A stretch of 64,000 nucleotides of DNA from Halanaerobium saccharolyticum (GTDB lineage: Bacteria; Bacillota; Halanaerobiia; Halanaerobiales; Halanaerobiaceae), in assembly GCF_003259895.1 (NCBI RefSeq), contig NZ_QLME01000015.1, positions 1 to 64,000 on the forward strand, written 5' to 3'. This document shows, piece by piece, positions 46,018 to 54,896 of this stretch; within the stretch, counting starts at the first letter, position 1; each line of letters starts with the position of its first letter. The notes beneath the pieces were generated by a model. The model was not told the DNA's origin, searched no databases, and worked only from the letters and a program-made list of their open reading frames with translations. Made by a program: the position numbers and the translations under genes.

Positions 46018-47382
46018 TTAATAACCTTTTAAAATCAGATCAGGAAGCTCAGTAATATCGCCTGCTCCCACAGTTAAAATAATATCTCCCGCTTCAGCTT
46101 CAGCTAATAATCTGGCCGCTATTTTGTTAAAATCATCCAGATAGCAGCATTCAACCTCAGATTTTTTTGCAATTTCTTCTGCAAAATCCGTTAAAGATAT
46201 ATCATAGTTCATTTTTTCGGATGCAGAAAAAATATCTGTTAGATACACCTGATCTGCATTAATAAATGAATGACTAAATTCTTCTAAAAACTTATGGGTT
46301 CTGCTGTATCTATGCGGCTGAAAAACAACTCTAATTTTATTATAATCCATATTTTTTACTGTTTTTAAAAGCTCTTTAATCTCAGTTGGATGATGTGCAT
46401 AATCATCAACAATATCAACAGCAGAATTTAAAACTTTCCCCTTAAAATCAAATCTGCGACCAACCCCACTAAATTCTTTAAGAGCAGTCTTAATTGCTTC
46501 AATATCTATTTCTAAATGCCGGGCCGCGGCTGCTGCAGCCAGAGCATTATAAAGATTATATTCTCCCGGAACTGAAAGCTCAATTGAAGCAGCAAATTCT
46601 TCTGAATCATAAAAATCAAAGCAGCTGTTAAAATTATTGTATTCAATATTTTTTGCTGTAAATTTCCCTTTTTTTAAGGAGAAGCTACTGCATTTATTTC
46701 TGTTTAAAAAAATAGAATCTAAGTTTTTATCGTCTTTATTATATAATAGAAATGCCTGCTTGTCATTTTTATCGGCAAATCTTTTGAAAATCTTCATAAA
46801 TTCATCCAGATTCTGATAATAATCAGGGTGGTCAAGCTCCAAATTGTTTAATAATAATAAATCTGGATTAAAATAGAGAAAAGATCCATCACTCTCATCA
46901 GCTTCGGTTATAAAATATTTTCCAGCACCATCTGCCATATTTCCATTTAATTCTTTGAGAAATCCACCTACCATTACTGCAGGATCTTTTTGAGCTTTTT
47001 TGAAAATTGCAGCCAGCATCGCTGTAACAGTTGTTTTGCCATGAGTTCCAGCAACTGCAATAGTTTTTTTATCTCTCATTAAATAGGAAAGCATTTCTGC
47101 TCTTTTAACTATTTTTAAACCTTTTTTTCGGGCTGCCTGAATCTCAGGATTATTATCGGGAATAGCACTGGTTTTTACTATTAGATCAGCACCATCAATG
47201 TTAGAAGCAGCATGACCTATAAAAAGTTTGACCTGGTACTTTCTAAGCAGATCCAGGTATTTACTTTCATTTAAGTCTGAACCACTTACTTTGTATCCTC
47301 TTTCGGCCAGTATTTCTGCTATACCACTCATAGAAACTCCACCAATACCGATCAAATGAATATGCGAATTTTTATTTAACAA
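46018..47382 (-). CDS. murC: UDP-N-acetylmuramate-L-alanine ligase
   Basis: Adds L-Ala to UDP-MurNAc, the first peptide step of wall precursor synthesis; cytoplasmic. Family motifs are HLIGIGGVSMSGIAEIL at the N-terminus, the ATP loop GTHGKTTVTAML and DDYAHHPTEI near residue 335. About 454 aa. The start is probably TTG 47382, 4 nt after AGGGTGAT; the frame-opening GTG is in the SD. Confidence 0.96.
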   Translation of the reverse strand: MLNKNSHIHLIGIGGVSMSGIAEILAERGYKVSGSDLNESKYLDLLRKYQVKLFIGHAASNIDGADLIVKTSAIPDNNPEIQAARKKGLKIVKRAEMLSYLMRDKKTIAVAGTHGKTTVTAMLAAIFKKAQKDPAVMVGGFLKELNGNMADGAGKYFITEADESDGSFLYFNPDLLLLNNLELDHPDYYQNLDEFMKIFKRFADKNDKQAFLLYNKDDKNLDSIFLNRNKCSSFSLKKGKFTAKNIEYNNFNSCFDFYDSEEFAASIELSVPGEYNLYNALAAAAAARHLEIDIEAIKTALKEFSGVGRRFDFKGKVLNSAVDIVDDYAHHPTEIKELLKTVKNMDYNKIRVVFQPHRYSRTHKFLEEFSHSFINADQVYLTDIFSASEKMNYDISLTDFAEEIAKKSEVECCYLDDFNKIAARLLAEAEAGDIILTVGAGDITELPDLILKGY

Positions 47383-47430
47383 AATTATCACCCTAAATCA
47401 AATTTTATTATAAATGCAGCAGTAATTTTC

Positions 47431-48528
47431 TCAAATCAGTTTTTCTATAACTTTAATAATATTTGCCAGAGAATCTTTTTGTGACATTGATTCTGCTGCT
47501 GCTGACATAGATTTTAATTTTTCTGTGTCTTCAATAATTGTTTTTACTTTATCCAATAACAGCTTATCATTTAACTCAGATTCTTCAATAACTAGAGCTG
47601 CATTATTTTCTTGAAGTGTTTGGGCATTAACAAGCTGATGATTTTCTGCAGCAGCTGCAAAAGGAATTAAAATAGAGGGCTTTGCACAGCTTGTTATTTC
47701 TGCAAGCCCAGTTGCCCCAGCTCTGGCAATAATTAAATCAGCAGCTGCCAGGGCATATTCCATTTCATCTAAATAGTCAATAATCTTTAATAATGAATTC
47801 TCTGGTTCTAAATTATTATTTTTAAGTTTAGCCAGCAGCTGACTATAATTTTTTTTGCCGCTTAAATGCAAAATTTGAATCTTATTCTGAACTGCATATT
47901 TATATAGAGCTATAATATTTTGATTAATTATCTCTGCTCCCAGACTTCCACCTGTAATTAAAATAGTCTTTAGCTCTGGATTTAATTTTAATTCTTTATA
48001 AGCTTTATCCCGGTTAACTTTTAAAATTCTGGGACGGACTGGATTACCTGTAATTTCAATTTTATCTTCTTCCACCTTTAAATAATCTGCTGCTTCGGAG
48101 AAATTCAGACAGATTTTATCAACTACTCTGGCCAGCAGCTTATTTGTAATACCTGGATAGGCATTTTGTTCGTGAATTATTGTTTTTTTTCTCAGCAAAC
48201 TTCCGGCCAGAACAACAGGTCCAGCCACAAAACCTCCGGTACCAATAACAAAATCCGCTTTAAAATCTTTAATTATTTTTAAAGCTTTGAAAAAAGCTCT
48301 GGTATTAAAATATAAAGAACTAAAAATCTTTGTTGACATTTTTCTGGGTAGGGGTCTCACAGAAAAAGCTTTAAATTCAAATCCAGCTCCTGGCACAATT
48401 TCAGCTTCCATTCTATGATCAGAGCCAAGATATAAAATCTCCCAGCCTCTTTTCTGCAGCTCTTCAGCTACAGCAAGTGCCGGATAAATATGTCCTCCTG
48501 TTCCTCCACCAGTAATTACTGCTTTCAT
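47431..48528 (-). CDS. murG: UDP-GlcNAc:lipid I GlcNAc transferase
   Basis: Makes lipid II from lipid I at the inner membrane face. GT-B fold, 365 aa. The N-terminal motif is GGGTGGHIYPALAVAEEL; further motifs are GTGGFVAGPVVLAG, EQNAYPGITNKLL, TGGSLGAEIIN and the C-terminal AGATGLAEI. It lies between ftsW and murC in the dcw cluster, 8 bp after ftsW. Confidence 0.97.
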   Translation of the reverse strand: MKAVITGGGTGGHIYPALAVAEELQKRGWEILYLGSDHRMEAEIVPGAGFEFKAFSVRPLPRKMSTKIFSSLYFNTRAFFKALKIIKDFKADFVIGTGGFVAGPVVLAGSLLRKKTIIHEQNAYPGITNKLLARVVDKICLNFSEAADYLKVEEDKIEITGNPVRPRILKVNRDKAYKELKLNPELKTILITGGSLGAEIINQNIIALYKYAVQNKIQILHLSGKKNYSQLLAKLKNNNLEPENSLLKIIDYLDEMEYALAAADLIIARAGATGLAEITSCAKPSILIPFAAAAENHQLVNAQTLQENNAALVIEESELNDKLLLDKVKTIIEDTEKLKSMSAAAESMSQKDSLANIIKVIEKLI

Positions 48529-48536
48529 AATTTATC

Positions 48537-49631
48537 TCATCCTTCAACATATCGCGAAATATTTAATAATAGAGCCAGCCCTACTAAATTAATAACTAAA
48601 GAAGATCCACCGTAACTAATTAGGGGCAAAGTAATACCAGTAACAGGCATCAATGAAGTTACAACTGCTATATTTATTAAAGCCTGAATAATAATCATTG
48701 AGGTTATACCTACTGCCAGAATTGAACCAAATGTATCATCAATTCGGGTAGCAATTTTTAAACCTCTCCAGGCAAGTAAAAAATAGAGACTGATAATAAA
48801 TAAGGTTCCAAGCAGTCCAAATTCTTCTCCAAGAACTGCAAAAATAAAATCAGTCCCCGGCTCTGGCAAATATAAAAATTTCTGATGGCTGTTACCCGCA
48901 CCTACTCCAAATAATCCACCGGATCCAAGTGCCAGCAAAGATTGGATAATATGGTAACCACTATCCAGCGGATCCTGCCAGGGATTAAGAAAGGTAAATA
49001 GTCTTTCTCTCCGGTAGGGCTCAGCCATGATTGCTGCCAGTGATAAGAACAAAGAAACTATCCCCAGAACAATGAAGGTAGAAATTTTAATACCACCTAT
49101 AAATATCATAGTGGCCGCAACTGCAGCCAGAGTAACGGCTGTACCAAGATCAGGTTCCAGTAAAATTAAAAACGATATTAAACTGATTACTACCAGAGGT
49201 GGAAAAATCCCATTTTTAAAATTTTTCATTTTACCTTTATTTTTATCTATATAAGCAGCCAGATAAATAACTACAGTAAATTTGGCCAGTTCTGATGGTT
49301 GAAAACTAATTGGTCCTAAAGGTAACCATCTCCGGGACCCTCCGGCCATTGTTCCCACCCCGGGAATTAAAACCAGAATCAAAGTGCCCAGGGAAATCAA
49401 AAGCAGATAAGGAGCTAATTCCTTTAATTTTTTATACTTTAGTTTGTAAATGACTGCAGCTAATACCAGTGCTACTCCTAAATACTTAAGCTGATTATTA
49501 AAAAAGTAATAGCTGTTAGAAAAAAGTTGCTCAGCCTTAACAGAGCTGGCTGAAAGAATCATTATTAATCCGCTTAAAACAAGAGCTATAATTGTAAATA
49601 ACAAAATAAAATCAGGCAGCTTTTTTCGCAT
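48537..49631 (-). CDS. ftsW: Peptidoglycan polymerase FtsW (SEDS family)
   Basis: SEDS-family glycosyltransferase that polymerises lipid II at the septum with its partner PBP. About ten membrane helices in 364 aa. The SEDS pattern is clear: GSRRWLPLGPISFQPSELAK in the large loop region, the RRERLFTFLNPWQDP stretch, and MPVTGITLPLISYGGSS near the C-terminus. It is placed after murD and before murG as usual. Confidence 0.95.
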   Translation of the reverse strand: MRKKLPDFILLFTIIALVLSGLIMILSASSVKAEQLFSNSYYFFNNQLKYLGVALVLAAVIYKLKYKKLKELAPYLLLISLGTLILVLIPGVGTMAGGSRRWLPLGPISFQPSELAKFTVVIYLAAYIDKNKGKMKNFKNGIFPPLVVISLISFLILLEPDLGTAVTLAAVAATMIFIGGIKISTFIVLGIVSLFLSLAAIMAEPYRRERLFTFLNPWQDPLDSGYHIIQSLLALGSGGLFGVGAGNSHQKFLYLPEPGTDFIFAVLGEEFGLLGTLFIISLYFLLAWRGLKIATRIDDTFGSILAVGITSMIIIQALINIAVVTSLMPVTGITLPLISYGGSSLVINLVGLALLLNISRYVEG

Positions 49632-49640
49632 AACTTCTCC

Positions 49641-50990
49641 TTAATCAATATTTTTTATAACATTCTTTTGAAAAATATTACCTCTTTCTTTATAACTGGA
49701 ATACATATCCCAGCTGGGACAGGCAGGAGATAAAAGCAAAATTTTATCCTGAGATAATTTTTTTGCTCCAATTTGAGCAGCAGCTTCCATTGTTTCAGCT
49801 TTTATTATTTCCAGACCGGAGTCAGTCAGAAGAGAAGCTATTTTATCTGCAGTCTCTCCCAGTAAAATTAAAGTCTTGACTTTCTCTTTAATCACAGGTA
49901 ACAAATTTGAAAAATCAGCATTTCTATCCTGCCCTCCAGCTATTAGAATAACATCCTGCTCAAGACTTGTAAGTGCTTTTAAAGCTGCATCAGGGTTAGT
50001 TGCTTTTGAATCGTCAATAATTAAATAGTCTTTTTGGTTTCCTACAACTTCCATTCTATGTGATTGTAGTTTATAATTTTCCGCAGCCTGCTGTATTTTG
50101 TCTATTTTCTGACCGGCAAGATAAGCTGCTAGAGCTGCGAAAGCAGCGTTTTTGCGGTTGTGTTCTCCTGGTAAATCAATTTTATCAAAATTAAGCAGAC
50201 TAAGATTCTCTTTCCGAAAATAAGCTTGCTGTTGATTAATCAATAAATCAGCAGCTTCAAATTCAGAACTGATACCTAAAACATCTGCTTTTAGTTCATC
50301 TTTTAATTTTAAAAGATAGGGATCGTCATAGTTAAGAATCGCAAAATCATCTTCTTTTTGATTTTTGAAAATATTTTTTTTGGCTTTCTGATAATTAGCC
50401 TCAGTCTGATGTCGATCCAGATGATCTGGACTGTAATTTAAATAAAGAGCTATTTTTGCTTTAAATTGCTCAACCGCTTCTAACTGAAAAGAACTTAATT
50501 CCAGAACAACTTTTTCTCCAGGCTGCAGTTGATCAATAATAGAGATAAAAGGAATCCCTATATTCCCTGCCACTTTGACCTGGTTGCCCTCTAAGTCACT
50601 CAGCATTGCCCCCAGCAGCTCAGTGGTGGTAGTTTTACCATTGGTCCCTGTAACAGCTATAATTTCGGCTTCTGACTGTCTAAAGGCAAATTCGATCTCA
50701 CTAATAGTTTCAATCCCCTTTTTTCTGGCCTCTTTTAATATCTCTAAGTCATAAGGAACCCCGGGACTTAAAATAATTAACTCGCTTTCTAAAATTTTTT
50801 CTCCATTAGTGCCCAGATCAAATTCTGTTTTTTTACTTTCAACCTGAACTATCAAATCCTTTAATTCTTCTCTATTTTTTGAATCAGCAACAATAATTTT
50901 TAAATCAAATTTTGATAAATATTTTACTACTTCCAGGCCGGTTCGGGGGCTAAAACCCAACACAGCAACTTTTTTATAATCTAAAGACAA
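49641..50990 (-). CDS. murD: UDP-MurNAc-L-Ala:D-Glu ligase
   Basis: Adds D-glutamate to UDP-MurNAc-L-Ala; 449 aa. The ATP loop is VTGTNGKTTTTELL, followed by ELSSFQLE and NYSPDHLDRH. DDSKATNPDA is near residue 330 and LLSPACPSWDMY near the C-terminus, all MurD-type. The start is TTG with GGAG 10 nt upstream. Confidence 0.97.
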   Translation of the reverse strand: MSLDYKKVAVLGFSPRTGLEVVKYLSKFDLKIIVADSKNREELKDLIVQVESKKTEFDLGTNGEKILESELIILSPGVPYDLEILKEARKKGIETISEIEFAFRQSEAEIIAVTGTNGKTTTTELLGAMLSDLEGNQVKVAGNIGIPFISIIDQLQPGEKVVLELSSFQLEAVEQFKAKIALYLNYSPDHLDRHQTEANYQKAKKNIFKNQKEDDFAILNYDDPYLLKLKDELKADVLGISSEFEAADLLINQQQAYFRKENLSLLNFDKIDLPGEHNRKNAAFAALAAYLAGQKIDKIQQAAENYKLQSHRMEVVGNQKDYLIIDDSKATNPDAALKALTSLEQDVILIAGGQDRNADFSNLLPVIKEKVKTLILLGETADKIASLLTDSGLEIIKAETMEAAAQIGAKKLSQDKILLLSPACPSWDMYSSYKERGNIFQKNVIKNID

Positions 50991-51025
50991 TAGAATCTAA
51001 CTCCTTTTTTAAGTTTGAATTTTTA

Positions 51026-51976
51026 TTAAACTAAAGAAAGTAGAGCAAAAAGTGATAATAAAATTGTAATAATCACAAATCTAAAAACAATTTTATTTTC
51101 TGCCAGTCCACTTAATTCGAAGTGATGATGAATTGGGGTCATCTTAAAAACTCGTTTACCATCTGTAATTTTATAGTATGGTACCTGAATTATAACAGAA
51201 AGAGTTTCGATAACATAAATACCACCAATAATTAATAAATAAAGCTCAGTGGCTGTAAAAACTGCTGCTGCTCCAAGCAAAGCACCAATTGCCAGTGAAC
51301 CGACATCTCCCATAAATACTGATGCTGGACTGGCATTAAACCAGAGAAAGGCAGTTGTACTCCCTGCCATAATCAGCATCAAAAGAGTGTATTCTGGTAG
51401 GTTAATCAAATATAATAACAGGGCAAAAGCTAGAGTAACCACAGTGGTTATTCCAGCTGCCAGACCATCCAGTCCATCAGTAAGATTAACTGCATTAGAG
51501 CTGCCAATAACTACAATAAATGCCAGTATAAATTTAGCAGCTGTACCTAAATTATAAGAAGCATAAAAAGGAATCAATATACTGTGTTGATTAACTACAA
51601 AAACAGCCACCACTGCTGTTACTGCTGCTGCAGCTGTCTGCAGCACAATTTTTTGCCAGGCCCGAAGCCCCAGGGATCGTTCAAATTTTATTTTCAAAAA
51701 ATCATCTAAAAAACCGGTTAAAGACATTATAAAAGTTGTCAGCAAAATTGCTGTCATTTCAAAATTTAGCGGCAAAATAAAAACCGAGATAAGTAAGAAT
51801 ACCGAAATAATTAAAAGCCCACCCATCGTTGGAATTCCTGCCTTTTTTAAATGGCTTTTAGGGCCATACTCCCGCACCTGCTGACCAAAATTAATTTTTT
51901 TTATATAATTAATAAAAAGATTACCACTAATAATTATTAAAACTAATGGTAAAAGATATGCTAGAATATATTGCAT
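51026..51976 (-). CDS. mraY: Phospho-MurNAc-pentapeptide transferase
   Basis: Membrane enzyme making lipid I on undecaprenyl phosphate; about ten helices in 316 aa. The MraY signatures are GIPTMGGL, the Asp pair in MSLTGFLDDFLK, the loop NAVNLTDGLDGLA, and the His motif PIHHHFELSGL. It abuts murF (1-bp gap) and precedes murD. Confidence 0.97.
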   Translation of the reverse strand: MQYILAYLLPLVLIIISGNLFINYIKKINFGQQVREYGPKSHLKKAGIPTMGGLLIISVFLLISVFILPLNFEMTAILLTTFIMSLTGFLDDFLKIKFERSLGLRAWQKIVLQTAAAAVTAVVAVFVVNQHSILIPFYASYNLGTAAKFILAFIVVIGSSNAVNLTDGLDGLAAGITTVVTLAFALLLYLINLPEYTLLMLIMAGSTTAFLWFNASPASVFMGDVGSLAIGALLGAAAVFTATELYLLIIGGIYVIETLSVIIQVPYYKITDGKRVFKMTPIHHHFELSGLAENKIVFRFVIITILLSLFALLSLV

Positions 51977-51977
51977 T

Positions 51978-53375
51978 TTAGAGCTCCTTATTTTGTAATT
52001 CAGCTGCTATTTCTTCCAATTTATTGGCTCTTGAACCTTTAATTAAAATTAAATCATCTCTCTTTATTTCAGCAGCAAGAAAATCAATGCATTCCTGATT
52101 ATTATTCAGAATTATAATTTTTTTTGATTGGATTTTAGTCTCGGCTCCAGCTGCGATATTTTTGGCTTGACTACCAATTGTTATCAATAAATCTACTTCT
52201 TTTGCTGCAGCATAAGCCCCAATTTCCTGATGTTTAACTTTACTTTCAGAACCCAATTCCAGCATAGAAGCCAGAACAGATATTTTCCTCTCTGCCTTTA
52301 ACTCAGCTAGAACATCAAGAGCAGCCTTTACTGCCAGCGGATTTGCATTATAACTATCATTTATAATTCGGGCCCCATTATTTAGTTCAATAAACTCCAT
52401 TCGATTGGAAGAAAACTTTGTCTGCAAGAGCCCCTGCTGTATTTCAGATACCCTAAGATTTAGTTTAAATGCTAAAATTATAGCTGCCATTGCATTATAA
52501 ACATTATGTTTACCGGCTTTATTAAATTTAAAATTATAAACCTCATCACCATATTCTACTTTGAAATTTAAGCTTTCTTTTTTTTTATCAAAATAATAAT
52601 CTACTGTCTGCAGATCTGCCCCAGTTTCAAAACCAAAATATATTACTTCTGCTGCTGTAGTTTCTCCCATATTTCTGGTATATTGGTTATCATAATTTAA
52701 GATAGCTGTCTCAGATTCTTTGAGCTGATCAATTAACTCTTTTTTTGCCCGGGCAATATTTTCCAGACTGCCCAGCTGTTTTAGATGAGCTGCAGCGACA
52801 TTTGTTACAATCCCAAAATCTGGTTTTGCTATTTTGGCAAGCAGTTCAATTTCTCCCAGAGCACTCATTCCCATTTCCAGGATAGCAAATTCTTGGTCAG
52901 CTGTTAAACGTAATAGAGTTAAAGGAAGTCCAATATGATTATTATAGTTTCCCTCAGTTTTTAAACAATTATATTTTTGAGATAGTACAGAATATATCAA
53001 ATCTTTAGTAGTAGTTTTGCCAGCACTTCCGGTTACAGCTACCACTTTTAAATCAGCAAATCTTTTTCTATAATTATGAGCAATATTCTGCAGGGCTTCG
53101 GTAGTATCAGAGACTCTCAATACAGCTACCTCTGATTTTTTTAAAAAATCGCTTTTAATTTCCCGATCAACAATCACTGCCCTGGCTCCATTTTTCACAG
53201 CATCCTCCAGATAAAGATGTCCATCCTGATCTTCACCAATAATTGCAATAAACAAATAATTATCCTTAACTTCCCTGCTGTCGATTACAATTTCTTCTAT
53301 TGTCTGCTCCCCAGTTCCCTGAAGTAATTCTGCTCCAGAAAAATCAATTATTTTATTTAAATTTAAATTCTCCAT
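51978..53375 (-). CDS. murF: UDP-MurNAc-tripeptide:D-Ala-D-Ala ligase
   Basis: Adds D-Ala-D-Ala (from Ddl, at 60.2 kb) to the precursor. 465 aa. The Mur ATP loop is VTGSAGKTTTKDLIY, with the GNYNNHIGLPLTLL segment typical of MurF, and NDSYNANPLAVKAAL near residue 335. It is contiguous with murE with no spacing. Confidence 0.96.
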   Translation of the reverse strand: MENLNLNKIIDFSGAELLQGTGEQTIEEIVIDSREVKDNYLFIAIIGEDQDGHLYLEDAVKNGARAVIVDREIKSDFLKKSEVAVLRVSDTTEALQNIAHNYRKRFADLKVVAVTGSAGKTTTKDLIYSVLSQKYNCLKTEGNYNNHIGLPLTLLRLTADQEFAILEMGMSALGEIELLAKIAKPDFGIVTNVAAAHLKQLGSLENIARAKKELIDQLKESETAILNYDNQYTRNMGETTAAEVIYFGFETGADLQTVDYYFDKKKESLNFKVEYGDEVYNFKFNKAGKHNVYNAMAAIILAFKLNLRVSEIQQGLLQTKFSSNRMEFIELNNGARIINDSYNANPLAVKAALDVLAELKAERKISVLASMLELGSESKVKHQEIGAYAAAKEVDLLITIGSQAKNIAAGAETKIQSKKIIILNNNQECIDFLAAEIKRDDLILIKGSRANKLEEIAAELQNKEL

Positions 53376-54851
53376 TTAAATCCCTTTCACTTCTGCTGCT
53401 GCCTGTGCTGCCTGATAGGCAACTTTTCGATCATCAAGTTCTATTTTTTTGTTTTTAAAAATTTGATACCTCTCATGACCTCTGCCCAGAAGCATGACTA
53501 AATCGTCTTTTTCAGCCAGCTTGATCGTTCTTTTAATTGCCTTTATGCGATCAGCAATAATTTCATAATTATTAAATCCCTTACTAAAGCCAGTTTCTAT
53601 TTCAGCAAAAATCTCTGCTGGATCTTCACTGCGTGGATTATCATTACTGATAACTGTATAGTCAGCATATTTTTCTGCCAGAGCAGCCATTGCAGCTCTT
53701 TTGCTGTGATCTCTATCTCCACCACAGCCAAAAAGAACAATTAATTTATTCTTATCCATTGCAGCAGCTGTTTTTAAGACATTTTCCATCCCATCAGGAG
53801 TATGAGCATAATCAACAACTATCTGAAAATCCTGGCCTGCATTTATAATTTCAAAACGTCCTGGCACAGCAGAGATATTAGTTAAAGCTTTTTTGATAGT
53901 TTCCTGGTCAACTCCCAGCAGATCAGCTGTTAAAATAGCAGCCAAAGAATTATAAATATTAAAAACTCCACCTAAATTCAGTTTAAATAGGGTCTCAACT
54001 CTACCGGCTGTTCTGTATTCCATACCCCTTTGATGAAGTTGATAATCAGAAGCATATAAATCTGCTTTTGAAGAAGATAAACTATAAAAATAATTCTTTG
54101 CCCCTGATTTTTCCTGAATATAATCCGCATTCGGGTCATCAAGATTAATCACCGCATATTGATCTGAATTTAACTGAGCAAATAATTGAGATTTAACTGC
54201 TAGATAATTCTCCAGATTTTTGTGATAATCCAGATGCTCGGGACTAATATTAGTAAATATGGCTCCAGCAAATTCCATACCTTCTACTCTGTATAAATCC
54301 AGAGCATGAGAAGATACTTCCATTACCCCGTATTTAACTCCCTTTTTTCTCATTTGAGAGAAATATCTGTATAAATCTATTGATTCTGGAGTTGTTCTGC
54401 TTGAATCAAGTGCCTGGTCTCCAATGATATTTTTAATAGTACCAAAAAGAGCTGCGTTTCCGCTGTATTCTTTTAAAATCTTATATAACAAATAGGCAGT
54501 CGTTGTCTTACCATTAGTTCCGGTAATTCCAACTAACTCAATATCTGCAAGTGGATTCTCAAAAAAAGTTTTACCAAGTTGAGCCATTATTTTTCTGCTG
54601 TCATCTACCTTGATATAACTGATACCATCCTGATAATTAGAAAGCTCTTTTTCTATAACTACTGCTGTGGCTCCTTTTTTGATAGCCTGGTCAATAAATT
54701 GATGTCCATCCACTTCGAAACCAGAAATAGCAATAAATAAATTGTCTTTTTCAATTTCCCGGGAATCATATTTGATTTCCGTAATTTCATTATTTAAATT
54801 TCCATTTTTTAATTTAAAATCTATATTATTTAATAATTTTTTTAACTTCAT
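53376..54851 (-). CDS. murE: UDP-MurNAc-L-Ala-D-Glu:meso-DAP ligase
   Basis: Adds the third residue of the stem peptide. 491 aa. The ATP loop is GITGTNGKTTTAYLL, and the C-terminal motif SNDNPRSEDP contains DNPR, the signature that selects meso-diaminopimelate rather than lysine. The peptidoglycan is therefore probably DAP-type. It is separated from the upstream PBP gene by 45 bp. Confidence 0.96.
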   Translation of the reverse strand: MKLKKLLNNIDFKLKNGNLNNEITEIKYDSREIEKDNLFIAISGFEVDGHQFIDQAIKKGATAVVIEKELSNYQDGISYIKVDDSRKIMAQLGKTFFENPLADIELVGITGTNGKTTTAYLLYKILKEYSGNAALFGTIKNIIGDQALDSSRTTPESIDLYRYFSQMRKKGVKYGVMEVSSHALDLYRVEGMEFAGAIFTNISPEHLDYHKNLENYLAVKSQLFAQLNSDQYAVINLDDPNADYIQEKSGAKNYFYSLSSSKADLYASDYQLHQRGMEYRTAGRVETLFKLNLGGVFNIYNSLAAILTADLLGVDQETIKKALTNISAVPGRFEIINAGQDFQIVVDYAHTPDGMENVLKTAAAMDKNKLIVLFGCGGDRDHSKRAAMAALAEKYADYTVISNDNPRSEDPAEIFAEIETGFSKGFNNYEIIADRIKAIKRTIKLAEKDDLVMLLGRGHERYQIFKNKKIELDDRKVAYQAAQAAAEVKGI

Positions 54852-54896
54852 CTTAAAGCTACCTCCACAGTTAATTGGTCAAATTATTAGATTAAA

